Assembly: GCA_037367405.1 (NCBI GenBank)
Contig: JAZKJV010009320.1
Coordinates: 806,001 to 870,000, forward strand
DNA from: Ottelia alismoides
Taxonomy: Eukaryota; Streptophyta; Magnoliopsida; Alismatales; Hydrocharitaceae
Direction: 5' to 3'
Length of the DNA stretch: 64,000 nt
The notes under the pieces were generated by a model that was not told the DNA's origin, did no database searches, and worked only from the letters and a program-made list of their open reading frames with translations. Below are positions 36,623-47,899 of the stretch, in pieces. Made by a program: the position numbers and the translations under genes. Within the stretch, counting starts at the first letter, position 1. Each line of letters opens with the position of its first letter.

Positions 36623-36928
36623 TTGTTCCTTCTTCCTCCCGATCTTACTGTATCGGCTCTGTTCCTTCAGGCTGATCCTATGAGCCGATTGACAGCTTTA
36701 CACTACTGGTCCCTGCTTTACTTTCCGATCTGTTTGTCCACGGTAGCTGACACCCACTTGATTGCAGATTCGCTTCTGACTGTGTCCTCTTTCTCACAGG
36801 GAGACGACGATGAGAGTACGGTATTCATTTGTCAGATACCGTCCTGTACTCCACCAGTTTTTCACCACTTGTATATAGATGTGTTTTGTCTATCCCTTCT
36901 TTCTCTCGCATGTTATGTGTGCCCTTGA
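36623..36928 (+). other. Open frame of unknown nature in Gypsy C
   Basis: A 101-codon frame starting with ATG, with hydrophobic stretches and no recognised family. It lies between the tandem array and the hairpin cluster. It is probably chance, but it is the longest forward frame in the internal region of C. Confidence 0.2.
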
Positions 36929-36950
36929 TCTATCGCCATATCTTTGTGTC

Positions 36951-37474
36951 TATACTTAGGACGTACCTTGTCCTAAGTATAGGGGGTACACACCGTGTTG
37001 TTCTTTCCTCGTTCAGTTTCGTCACTCCTGTTGCTGCCTATACTTAGGGATATCTCACTCTAAGTATAGGGGGAGTGATGCGTATATTCTACACGATCTT
37101 TTCATCTATCTGTACATACCCATCTTTTCTTCTTTTCTTTTTCATATTTCTTTATCTAAATAAAAGGTGTCGCCCCTTTGTGTCAGTTTTATGTACTTAG
37201 GACGTACTTTGTCCTAAGTATATGGGGTGCACCCCTGATTTGTTAATTCTTTGATCTGTTTATTCCCATCGTGATCCTCCCTGCGTTGTGTACGGTTTTC
37301 TATACTTAGGATTATTTGATCCTAAGTATAGGGGGGCGGTCACCTTCTTATTCATTCATATCTTCATTCTTTTGTCAGTCGCTATAGTATAGACTTTTCT
37401 ATACTCAGTATGAGTTATATCTTCTCTTTCTCTTCTCGACCTATGAGGACATAGCTCATGCTAAGTATAGGGGG
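36951..37474 (+). repeat. Cluster of five hairpin + PPT-like modules (Gypsy C)
   Basis: Each module has a stem followed at once by a G-run. (1) TATACTTAGGA 36951-36961 with TCCTAAGTATA 36971-36981, then GGGGG. (2) TATACTTAG 37039-37047 with CTAAGTATA 37060-37068, then GGGGGA. (3) TACTTAGGAC 37194-37203 with GTCCTAAGTA 37211-37220, then TATGGGG. (4) TATACTTAGGAT 37301-37312 with ATCCTAAGTATA 37319-37330, then GGGGGG. (5) an imperfect 15-bp stem, 37400-37414 with 37455-37469, then GGGGG. The 3' arm plus G-run is AAGTATAGGGGG, identical to the element's PPT at 39358-39369. Confidence 0.9.
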
Positions 37475-37499
37475 TCGTATATACTCTGTATATACTTTA

Positions 37500-38229
37500 G
37501 CCATAACTCATACTTTCATAATAAATATAGCTAAATATACTGTATATATAAACATATAATCCATTAATAAACAACAATCATTCCTCAAATTGTTTTTGTA
37601 TTTACGGATTAATATATCAGGTTAAAAATATTTTTGCAAAATGACTTGAAAAATGGTGTGAACCATTTGGAAAACTTTCTGTGAAATGTTTTCTACCTGT
37701 GTAAAATCACTTTGTTCGTAAAATTTTCTGCTTTCTGTGAAATAAAGAATTTGAAAAACCTATTTGCAAATGATTTTAAAAATGTTTGTAAAAATATATT
37801 GAAAAATGTACATATATTCTTTTGAAAAATCTTTGCAAAATGGCTTTCAAATGTTTGTAAAAATTTTGCAAAAATTATTTTGTACTATAGTTTTCAAAAT
37901 TTGTTTTCAAATAAATTTGAGGAATGAATGTATCATTAAAATAGGAATAAAATGTGTATATGAATTCTTCATCAATTGTATAAATATACCCTCAATAACT
38001 CACTTTATTAAAACCTGTAAAATCTTTAAAATTCATAAATCTTGTAAAATAAAGCAGCACGCATGTGTAAATAGTTGTACATACTTTCGTGTGCCAAGAT
38101 TTTCCTTGATTTGCAAGAATTCGTTGTGTAAAAAGATTCTTTGATTCTTTGTGCAAAATGGCATTATTCTTTGCATATTTGTAAATAGCATTTGCATAGC
38201 ATTCATATATTTCTATTGAGCTTGATAAT
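37500..38229 (+). repeat. Degenerate low-complexity tract (TTTGCAAAA/TTTGTAAAAAT)
   Basis: The words TTTGCAAAA, TTTGTAAAA and GAAAAATG recur irregularly. The 37806-38144 frame is a by-product. Confidence 0.6.
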
Positions 38230-39357
38230 TGAACTAGTCCAATAAAGTCGAAGATTGGAGCTTGGTTGGACCTTACCGCACCTAACTACACTGGAACCTT
38301 ATGGGAACTAGGTTTAAGGTACTTCAGGTCTATTCAGACTTAGATCTTTGAGAACTCAGGGCTGGGTTCAAGTCACCTCAACTGACTAACTCGAACTTTT
38401 TGAGACACACGCATGACTCTTGTCGGTCGTGACCTAACTTGGACACTTGCACCTTTCACTTGGCTCAACTCAGTTGGAGTGGTGAGGGGGTTGGATTTGC
38501 CAGTCTGAGACGCGTACAGGTGGAAACATTCGTCCTCGTCTAGGGAGGGAAGTGCACCCTAACCTGGTCCAGTTTCAATGAAGTCGAATGACAAGAGAGT
38601 GTGGGTTGCAATAAAGCTTCAAAAGAGGGATAGTCTTCTGGTTCAAGATGAAAAAGTCCTTATGTAAATGCTGCTGTAAATAGTATGTTGAAAAAAAAGT
38701 GGTCAGGCTTGAAAATAAAAATAAAAGTGCCTGCCGGAGTATGTATATATGTTGTACAGAAAATAAGCAAGCTTGAGCATCAAAGTTATACCATGTGAGC
38801 CTGCAGCTGGATGACTTGACTACACTGGTCTTGCATCCCAGGATAGGTAGCTACACTGGCTATCGTCCATTCTCTTCTTCGCATCCTCCTCTTTAGTTGG
38901 ATGCCACTTGAACTTAGAAGGGAATACCCCGCTCCTTGACGGTAGAGAGCTGTTGGATTGGGGAATCATTGGGTTGTCATTCTGGAGAAGCCAGTCTCTT
39001 TGTCATTTCAGTTGGGGAGAGCCACTATCATTTACACTGTACAAGTCAGCTTCATAGTCACAAGGGTTTGCGTATGATGTAGGCTAGTTCTGACCTGGGG
39101 ATTGAGGTGATTTGAACCAAGTTCTGTGACTCTCGAAGGCTGTTGTGTTTTAAATTTGGTTCCCGACCAGGTTCCACACACATTTTCACACCAAGGTCTA
39201 ACCTGAGCTCTAAACTTTGATTTTGTACAGATAAGTTTAATAATCATGATCAATTCAATTTACTCTTTAAATTCTTTATTTTTGCTTTTTCTTTTCTAAT
39301 TATTCTTTATTCTTTTTGTACTTATTGCATAAGTATTTGCTAGGGACTAGCAAAGGC
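38230..39357 (+). other. Conserved 3' non-coding block of Gypsy C
   Basis: It parallels B (50260-51283) and D (7925-9073): 'GGACCTTA', 'TTTGAGAACTCAG', 'AATAAAGCTTC' with 'AAAAGAGGGAT', and several 'CTACACTGG' words (38286, 38822, 38851). A TTGCTAG/CTAGCAA hairpin lies at 39338-39354, just before the PPT. No coding potential. Confidence 0.7.
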
Positions 39358-39369
39358 AAGTATAGGGGG
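39358..39369 (+). promoter_or_regulatory. Polypurine tract of Gypsy C
   Basis: AAGTATAGGGGG abuts the 3' LTR start TGATGAATCTCC. Confidence 0.85.
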
Positions 39370-40943
39370 TGATGAATCTCCATTTCATCACCTTTATTCT
39401 ATCATTTTGGCCTTAAAAACCCCAGCAAATGTATGTAAATAGCATCAATCTGTCCATAATAGCATTCATTATTTATTGTATTTATTGCACATAAAATAAG
39501 GTTTTTAATGCCAAAATTATAGAATAAAGAGAAGAAAAGAAAAAGGAATAAAATATTGCAAATATTTTATGACCCAAACCCCGAGACCAAGTCAAGAATT
39601 GGCTTGGTCGACACGGAATAAAGTAGGGGGAGATAAGGGGCAATAATACAATAAATTACTCATGTATTTATTCATTCATCTATGCATTTTTGACACCTAT
39701 TTTGTATATAATTATTTATTCATCAAATAGAAATATTTTGTACATGAAAGTTGTAGATAATAATGTGAATAAAAATACAAAATTGAGTTTGTACAAAAAT
39801 GATACACAGTGTACATTTTATACACAGAATAAAAAGCCAGAATCTCAACTTCACAGACCCATATCTTGCAAATAAAAACTCAAAATCCATCAAAATCACC
39901 TTTAATTGTATATAGCTTTTCAAGAACTATTTAATAAAAATGGTTTATAATTTTTTGAGTTCATCTGTGAAAGTTAGGTTTTTGGCCTTCATGGTACAGT
40001 CTACCCGATTAAAATATTCATTATATTCATTATTCATCATTTTTACAAATTTATATTTTTATAATTTTGTAAATAATATACAAAATACATGTACATATTG
40101 AAATTAGAAGAAAACAAAAAGAACATATAAAATAAAATAAGTCTATAAAATACATAGACCAAAAATACCTATGTCACCTATGTATATAAATAAAAGGGAA
40201 ATACATTCTTTAATTATTTTATTCTTTCATATTTTTATAATATTGTATATATTATCTATATTCTATTAAAAATATGAATCCAAAATAAAACCCAACGAAA
40301 TTCATTAAATAAATAAAAGGCATATAAATTATAGGTAAAATACCTATAAGTATACCTACATTTATTATATATACCTATTTATTTAAATATGCAAATAAAC
40401 TCATAAAAATCAAATAAAAATATATTTAGAATCACAAAAATAAGTTATAAATTTATAAAATAAGAAAATAAAATAATAAAATAAAATGTACAAAATAAAA
40501 ATAAATCATACAAAATACATATAAATATACTTATAAATACACTATTAAAATAAACTCATAATAAAATACATACAAAAATTAAATAAAAATCATAAATAAA
40601 TACTACAATAATTAATACACATTTTTTATTTTATAAGAAAATTTAATAAAAGCATTTATTAGGCTTAAATAATAAGTCAATTTCGCGTTGACATGGACCA
40701 ATCAGGTCCCTCCGCGCGTTGACCGCTTGGTCAACTGCTCCTCCAGCCGACTGATTAGACGTGGCCTGTCTTTCCAACCATCTTTCTCCCTTAAATCCCG
40801 CTCGTCTCGTCCATCTTTCGACGTTGCTTTCTTCAGACGACTTTCTCCCTGATCGATGTACATACACGCGCACACCTTAGAAACGTTGTACATAGCCCTG
40901 ATTCTTTGATATTTGCCGGTCAATAAGGGCGCATACACATGTT

Positions 40944-40951
40944 TATAAATA
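40944..40951 (+). promoter_or_regulatory. TATA box, 3' LTR of C
   Basis: TATAAATA, matching 30730-30737. From here transcription would read out into the B LTR. Confidence 0.6.
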
Positions 40952-41242
40952 ACCCATCTTCTTCCTCCGAACTTTTTTGGCCATTTCCTATTCCTAGAGC
41001 TCCCACCTTCGGCCTAGTGTGTATCCAGGTGACAGGTGGAGGTCCCCTGAAGGTTGTGGACGCTCGCGGAGGAAGGAGATGCGCCCAAGGTCGCCGTCAT
41101 CGGCGACCTTTGCTCCTTGGCCCAAAGCCAGGTATGAGTTGCGCTTTTTAAGTATTTTTAGTAGCTTTTAATGTTAGCTTTTTAATCATGTCATTAGATT
41201 AATCATTAGACTCTAGGTTTAGCTTAGAGTGGCTGATTTGTA

Positions 41243-41269
41243 GTTTGCCGGAGCTCCGCTCCGGCGAAC
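41243..41269 (+). ncRNA. Conserved leader hairpin, 3' LTR of C
   Basis: Arms GTTTGCCGGAG and CTCCGGCGAAC with loop CTCCG. The wobble positions differ from the 5' copy while pairing is kept. Confidence 0.6.
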
Positions 41270-43330
41270 CGTTCACTGTGATCCACTTGTATTCCGACCT
41301 CGTTTTCACCTCCATCTTCCTACCCTTCCATTCCCCTACGCCCCAGGCCCTTCATTCCAATCGGAGCCCTACTAGACCCGGAGATCATATCTCCCATCTC
41401 CGCATGTCGTCGGAGATCTCCGCCCCGCTCCACCCTTTCATCCATTCGCTGTTCTAACAGGACGAGGCAGTTTGCCCTCGTCCCTTGTTTCATCCTACGC
41501 AGGTACAAGGTGCATTGAGGCACCTGGAGGCAGCTCTCGACGTTCGCCGGTGCCGGAGGTACCTGGAGCACCACCTCGACATCGACCTGGTGGCAGCGCT
41601 CCAGTGGTCTCCTGGCCGATCTGAAGCCTCCTGCGGATAGAGGGAAGAGCCTGCGACGATTTGGGACTCTCAGGAGCAGCAGAGACCGGCGAGGGAGGGA
41701 GATGTCGCCGGAGGAAGTTCGCCCAGGCGAACCTTCCTCCCTGTTCTTCCAGAGGCCCTCTCAGTCGTCGGATGAAAAAGGAGTCCCAGCTAGAAGCCCA
41801 GCCATTGGATGGTGGCGTGCCTCGACCGTCAGATCAGCTCAGCTGATCTAATCTGCGCCATTCAGTAGCGAACCGGTACCAGCCGCGGGATGGACGCCAC
41901 GTGCTTAAGTGACCAAGATCTGATCGTCCCTCCGCGTGCCTTTTGGGGTAATTTTCACATATAGCCCCCGCCTTTTGTGTATTTAATTTTTAATTCTGTA
42001 AAATAAATATTACACTATAAAATAATTGTAAATTTTGTAAAAGGGCCCTCGTATTTCTTATATTTACAATTTGGTCCTTCCGCGCCTCATGTGCAGTTCC
42101 ACATGAGGTGCGTGAAATTTGCATGCATACCCTGGCGCTTTTTGTAATTGTAAAATAGTTCTTAAAAATAAAATAAATGTTTATTTCTGTAGGTATTTTT
42201 GCACAGAGCCCCCTGTATGTTATTTTATGTGCAAAAATGCCCCTGCCGGGCTGTTTTATTTTTATGCCTTTCATGTATTTAATACAAATATCCATGTAGC
42301 TCCTAAAAATCCACAAAAATTAGGTTAGATGCTCTATGCAGTGTACTTTCACGCCCAGATTTTAACTTGCATTTTTTTGTATTTATCTAATTTTTAAAAT
42401 TCAAATGGAGCCTAAATAATCATTGTCTAATTAATAAAATACCAAAAAATATAAAAACATTTTGAAAAATTACAAAAATAATATATATTGTATATTATAT
42501 ATATATATATATTGAGTCCAGAAAATGAAAAACCCAAAAATAAGAAAAAGAAAAATATAAAAATCAGAAAGCCCCAAAATCTAACAAAAAAATATAAAAA
42601 CCCTGGAAAAATACAAAAAAATGTTTTCTTACCTTTATAATGATCTTCATATTATTATTAGCACATTAAAATTACGTTGGGTAATTTTGAGACTTATTTT
42701 ATTTTTTAAAATCCAATTATGTTCAGCCTATTTAATTAGTCACATATTAGGACATTTTTGGAATTAAAAATACATAAAAAATAGTAAAATTCCAGAAAAA
42801 TAATAAAAAATTAGAAAATTATAAAAAGCCTAAAAATATTATATCTAATATATTTTAAGTATCTATTTATATATATGTATCCATATATTACATCTCTCTC
42901 TCTTCTCTTATATATATCTCTTTATATATACGCCTATATTATATAATTAAAAAATATAAAAAGAAAATGAACAAAAAATATATAAATATATAAAAACAAA
43001 ATCAAAATTATAAAACAAAAATAAAAAATATATAAAATTAAAAACCACAAAAACAATAAAGAAATGGACATGAACCAAGAATTGAATAATGTGCATTCAT
43101 CTTCACCATACAACCATTCGCCTCCTAGTGTTCGACCTCTACTTGTGCTTACACCTATACACATTTACATGTAGAGTTATAATAAATTTTAACTCCACAT
43201 TTTTTAGATTTAATTGCATATATTTTATTGTGGTTAATTGTTGATTAATCGAGGATTTTTTAGGGTCAATTCAGAGAATGGATCTCTCGCCTAGTGAGAT
43301 TTCTAGACCCTCGACATTTCTCAGTTATCA

Positions 43331-45220
43331 CCGCTCCCCGAGATCTCCGCAGACCACCTTCATCGTCGAACCTCGTCCCAGATCATCCATCGAATCCTAC
43401 AGATCCCCCGCAAAATCGCCTCAGATCTCATCTCGTCCAATCATGATCTCCAATCACTGATCTCGTGTGATTAGCCAAATTGCCCCCGATCTCCTGCCAT
43501 CGCCGACCCCCCCCCCACCTCTGCTAGAAAACACAGCGTCACCCCTCCTTTACGTTCATCCGTCGATTCCACCTCAGGAAGCAATCACGGCGGTGACAGC
43601 ACCGTGAAGCACCTCCTCCGACGAGGTCCGACCATCACGACCGTTGCAGCAGCGACCGCATCGCTCCCACTACCTTGCTCCAGGTTTTTCCCGTCGAGCC
43701 AACAATGACTACGTTCGACACCAACTCCTACGCATCCGTCCATCGTCTTCAACATCGCCTCGACCTTCGACTTCACCGCAACGATCTTCCTCGATCCCAT
43801 TTTCGATGCACAGACGCTTCATCGACTTCGCCTAGGAGGATCACCGGCGACCCCTCATCTCCGCCAACAACCGCTTCTTCGCAGGGAGCTTCGTTGCTCC
43901 CTCGTCGTGTCCACCGTCGCCAGGAGACCCCCCGGCTCTCCTGCAGCTCCGCTAGGAGGGGTCGGGCCTCCACCGCCTCGCTTCTCCATCGCCAGGGTCG
44001 GGCACCAGGCCCGAGACCCCAGCACGTGCTTGGCATGTGCGTGGGGGACGAAACCACCAGCAGGAGTACCCCGGGGTCCACGTGCCCCGTACGTGCCCCG
44101 TGGGCAAATTGCAAGTCGCCCCCCTGAAGAACCTCCATATTGCGCCAAAGCCTCCGCCTCTAGAGGACACGTGCCACGCACGTGTCCATCTGGTCATTTT
44201 GCAGAAGTATTCCTAAAGTTCATGGTAATTGCACTTAGGTACTCCCCACTGCATTTCTATATTTATTCTATTTATTGTAATTGCAGTTATACCCCTGTGT
44301 TTCTTTGTGATTTCAGCTCCTGCGTTATTTTATTTAATTATCCAAAAATAGCATGATGTTCTTCCATTAATTCTCTACTGTGTGACATATTGTGGACATT
44401 TTGGTGATTGATGGTTAATTAATAATTAATTGTTTTGTGGAAACTTACATATTTTGCCCAGTTTATGCTCTGAAATTTGTATTTAATTAACCGTTGTTCT
44501 AAAAATTCCCGAAAAAAATCCTAATGTAGAGTTAATTGTGCTTGACATTATGCCCAAAAAGATTTGCATTTGCATGCATAGTTTGCCCTGTAAAAATCAT
44601 TTTGCATATTTCAGTGTTTAATTTTTAATAGGTATTGAAACTAGTATTTTTAAGGTGTAGGATTTTTCTAAGATCAATCACCTAGTGATAGTTCTTAGAT
44701 AATTTTGTTCCTTGAAAATGATTAGGTTTAATATTTATTATAATTAAATATTGAAATTCATTTTGTTTGTATTTAAAAATTCATAAAAAATTCATATTGC
44801 ATCCAAAAATTCCACAAAAATTGTAATGCATTCATTTCATCATATTTTGCATCGTGGCCAAGTTTTATATTTTTCAGACATCATTTGGTCGAAATTCACA
44901 TTTTAGTCCCTAAAATAGGCCAAAATTGTATTTTGCATCCTTTATTGCATTAAAAGTTCCAAAAAAAGACCGCCTCAAAAACCGTGCATAAATTTTGATA
45001 GACAGAATTCTACATTGTTCCTTTGCCTCTTTGTGATCGACCTTGGGACTTGCTCAAGTAAAATAAACGTAAACGCATTCATTAAAATCGAAAAATATTT
45101 TGTGTCGTTATTTTCTTGACCGATTCCGATTGCTGCCTACAACGAACGAAAAATCAAATTATTTTTTACGCACGATAAGATAAACATGTCTCTTTTAACG
45201 TGACGATTCCGAACTCGTCT
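43331..45220 (+). repeat. 5' LTR of Gypsy B, second part
   Basis: It continues the LTR after C and matches 52575-54477. The GC-rich leader (43331-44200) has open frames on both strands that are not kept between the two LTRs. The LTR end reads GAACTCGTCT where the 3' LTR has GGACTCGTCA. The position of the 3' LTR TATA box (CTATAAAA) is CTAGAAAA here (43524-43531). Confidence 0.9.
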
Positions 45221-45222
45221 GA

Positions 45223-45240
45223 TGGCACCGTTGCCGGGGA
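45223..45240 (+). promoter_or_regulatory. Primer binding site of Gypsy B
   Basis: TGGCACCGTTGCCGGGGA has one mismatch to the complement of the plant tRNA-Asp 3' end. Confidence 0.9.
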
Positions 45241-46715
45241 GGCAAACGGCTTAGTTTGTGTTTTAAAATTTTCATTCGGTTTTCTGCATTCGGGTAGTAT
45301 GACCCCCGAATTTCTCATTATAAATTCCATTTTTTTTCTTGAAATTTATTTTATTTTCAGCATTTTTTCCTCTTATTTTATTTTGATTTATTTTTGAGTC
45401 ACTCTCTTATATTTCTCTCTTTTTTTATTGCGAGGTACTCGACGTACGTGGAGTGGTTTTTCAAGAAACCGAAGCATCTTCACCGACTTCTGAAAAAGCC
45501 GCAAATAAACTAAGATCGAGTCGAGTCGTGAGAAAGCATAGAGTCTGGTTTTAATTTCTGTAAATTTTTATTTTCTGTATTAATTGCTCATTTATAGTGG
45601 TGTCCGTTTAGACTCTCGCATGTGTAAAAGACTTTGAACTCTTCTTGTGGTGTGTTGTGGCATGTTTCACTCTCCATGAGGGTGGGGCCCGACTTGAGTG
45701 GCGATTAGGATATACCTACACATACTACTCTCAGAGCATTTTAATTTCTTGATTGTGCTCGTAGGAATTAGGCCACACTTCACATTAATTAAGACGCACA
45801 TTAGATCGTTCAATTTAGCCAAATTTAACTCAATTCTTACCCTCTAATTGAATTTTCTGCTAGGTGTGGTTTTTCATCGGCTTGCATTCATATAGAATAA
45901 TTTTTCAATTCCTGTATTGCATCCCACATGGAGATTGCAAGGAATCACTGTAAGTCTTCTAACTGAGCATACATCATTGTTTTCACGAGCATCGGCTTTT
46001 TCCTGAACTCCTCCCTCTTGGTTTTGTCACAGAAATTTTAAAGGAAATTGGGACTGGATGGTAGTCATGTATTTGTGCTCATTTAAATTATTCAGTGACC
46101 ACCTAATTAAAATTGGGACTGCTAAATATAGCCGATCAAAATAACCCACAAAATCAAGAATTTCTGTGGCAGAGCAACCCCGACCTTGGATGCTTTTATT
46201 TTTTGAGTGAGCGAGAGACGACACTTAAGGCTAGAGCCCAAAACCGGGTTTTCATATTGACTATTGATTCTACCAAAAACGATTAGCTACTTCTCAGTGA
46301 GGATCTACGAGTAGCCAGTAAACGGTCCGAATTTCCTTAGCAGAGTGGGTGGTTTAGAGGACACTGCGTAAGGCTCTATCCTCAAGTAACGGGTAGTCGT
46401 TCTACGGTCTGTACATACTCCCATAATCGCTGAAAGTAGGTGCAACTAGTCGTAAGAATTCAGGACAGTCATTACGGAAAGCACCTAACAGCTCGCTAAA
46501 TTTTTTTCCAAGATTGATTTATCACTAACTAAAATTGAAAAGATAATAGCCGAACTCTTACGGCTTCATTGCATGTGTCGATGAACTTGGGGTTTGATTT
46601 GTGTTTGCATTGGTGTGCATGAACCGATTTCGAAGATCAATAACCGCACATTTGATAAAATTTCTCTTGACTATCCCATGCAATCATCTCTCTCCTTTCT
46701 GATTTAAACCGCATC
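45241..46715 (+). other. Leader of Gypsy B
   Basis: About 1.5 kb without domains. It includes the ATG/GTAAGT segment (45928-45955), 'TTAAGGCTAGAGCCC' (46226-46240) and 'ACTAAAATTGAAAAGATAAT' (about 46528-46547), all shared with E and C. It ends at the first ATG of ORF1. Confidence 0.7.
45928..45955 (+). promoter_or_regulatory. Short ATG segment with splice-donor-like GTAAGT (B leader)
   Basis: ATG at 45928-45930 and GTAAGT at 45950-45955. The 12-codon frame differs in sequence from C but keeps the layout. Confidence 0.5.
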
Positions 46716-46919
46716 ATGGAACTCTTGTCCAAAAACTTTTGCAGACCCGACCCTCATTCCTTTCAGCTCTTTCAAAAATGGCCAAACAATTATCCGAGAA
46801 TCCATAAGTACTATACTATGAAAATGAATTCATATCGGTTAGACCCAAAACACCTCCTCCAACTTCAACAAGAGACTCTCAACCACCAACACTCTCTACA
46901 AATCCGATCTGCTTTATGA
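46716..46919 (+). CDS. Gypsy B ORF1, hydrophilic protein of unknown role
   Basis: It is 67 codons, starting with ATG at 46716 after the leader. The product is rich in Gln, Asn, His and Leu, with FQLFQKWPNNYPR near the N-terminus. I recognise no Gag fold or zinc knuckle. The stop TGA overlaps the next ATG as ATGA at 46916-46919. By position it occupies the gag start. It could be a gag remnant or a lineage-specific leader protein. Confidence 0.45.
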   Translation: MELLSKNFCRPDPHSFQLFQKWPNNYPRIHKYYTMKMNSYRLDPKHLLQLQQETLNHQHSLQIRSAL

Positions 46920-47455
46920 ATGACAACATGTTTTCAGACCAGACAAACCAACAACCGACTAAGGTCTCCACTTCTTCATACATCAATCCACTCTACTCCG
47001 ATCATACAATTCATCCTTCATATTCGGTAAATGTCAATCCATCATTCATGGGAGATGATAACCACATGATCGAATTGAACACTTCTTTACCTCTTCCATC
47101 GACCCTACCCTGGAACATCAATTAACAATCATCATCTTGGATTGACCATGACAACCCCCTCTTCAGACATGATACTCATACAGAGGATTGGACAGACCAC
47201 ATAGAAACACATCAACCATGTATACTGACTCCACAATATCAATATCCGACCACTCATAATCAAAGGATTAAACTCTACTCGGACCAACTCCGCATACTTA
47301 GACCAGATGAGCAGCCGCCTTCCATAATTATTGAGGAGATATTTTCAGAAAATGATGATCATATATCGGATCTTTCAAGAGACTCCTCTCCTAGAATATA
47401 TAGGAAACAGACAAGGAAATTCAATTACAAAAACACACCCCAGCTGCTTCCATGA
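46916..47455 (+). pseudogene. Gypsy B ORF2, hydrophilic, one internal stop
   Basis: The frame starting ATG at 46916 stops with TAA at 47123-47125 but continues open to TGA at 47453-47455, giving about 179 codons with a single interruption. The product is polar and acidic (Ser, Asp, His, Gln), for example SSWIDHDNPLFRHDTHTEDW and EEIFSENDDHISDLSRDSS. No known domain. The end overlaps the ORF3 start by ATGA. The single stop suggests recent decay, or a readthrough codon. Confidence 0.5.
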
Positions 47456-47826
47456 TTGGTCATGAAAAGATTTTGAAGGATATTTTGAGGATGAATGAGA
47501 AATTTGATTTAATGGAGGATAGATTTCGAGAATTTGCCGATCGATTAATTTCAATCTCTGGTAGCTCGGATATAAAAACGAATGAGGAAATGATTGGATC
47601 TAAGATTGAAAATTTTGAGGATATTCAGGAATCTGGGGACGATTCTGACAGTGTCACTTCTGCATATTATTTCCCTAGAAACGACTATGCCTCTGACTCC
47701 CACTCTGAACATCAGAACCCCTGCTCATCTAAGGAGTACACCACATCATCACACCACACAGAAAATACCAAAAAATTGGAATGTTCAAAAATCACAAAAA
47801 ATCGAAAAATCTCGAAAAATTCATAA
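47452..47826 (+). CDS. Gypsy B ORF3, coiled, acidic protein of unknown role
   Basis: It is 124 codons from ATG at 47452, overlapping ORF2. The N-terminal 45 residues look amphipathic and helical (ILKDILRMNEKFDLMEDRFR). Then comes an acidic Ser/Asp-rich stretch (ESGDDSDSVTSAYYFPRNDY) and a His/Ser/Lys-rich C-terminus. It lies between ORF2 and the protease domain, where the Gag C-terminal part would be expected. No CCHC knuckle is present. Not recognised as a named family. Confidence 0.45.
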   Translation: MIGHEKILKDILRMNEKFDLMEDRFREFADRLISISGSSDIKTNEEMIGSKIENFEDIQESGDDSDSVTSAYYFPRNDYASDSHSEHQNPCSSKEYTTSSHHTENTKKLECSKITKNRKISKNS

Positions 47827-47899
47827 AAATTGAAACTTAAGAAGATCTGAAGAATTTGGATCCTCTTGTACGGGAAGCACTGGAAAAGAAACTGATTTT

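Larger units (their letters stand above)
29175..43330 (+). mobile_element. Gypsy element C, innermost LARD-like element
   Basis: A 14.16-kb element with LTRs of 3,934 and 3,961 bp, tRNA-Asp-like PBS (33111), PPT (39358-39369), and target duplication GCGCT/CCGCT (29170-29174; 43331-43335). The uninterrupted 3' LTR of B reads CACCGCTCCCC at the same place. The internal 6.3 kb shows no gag, protease, RT or integrase domain. It is occupied by a leader, a tandem array, hairpin/PPT modules and non-coding 3' sequence. This is the LARD type, meaning large derivatives dependent on other elements. The LTRs look young: in the first 230 bases I count four substitutions and one 7-bp indel. Confidence 0.93.
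39370..43330 (+). repeat. 3' LTR of Gypsy C
   Basis: It is near-identical in layout to 29175-33108, with TATA box at 40944-40951, leader hairpin at 41243-41269, and end CAGTTATCA at 43330. It includes a (TA)n tract near 42490-42512. CCGCT at 43331-43335 is the duplicated target. Confidence 0.95.

Noticed and set aside
36951..37474. Regularly spaced repeats considered as a CRISPR array
   Set aside because: Eukaryotic context, uneven spacers, repeats are stem plus G-run tied to an LTR element's PPT, and no cas genes.
45223..45240. tRNA-Asp-like sequence considered as a tRNA gene
   Set aside because: Only the complement of the tRNA 3' end is present, directly inside an LTR: a primer binding site.
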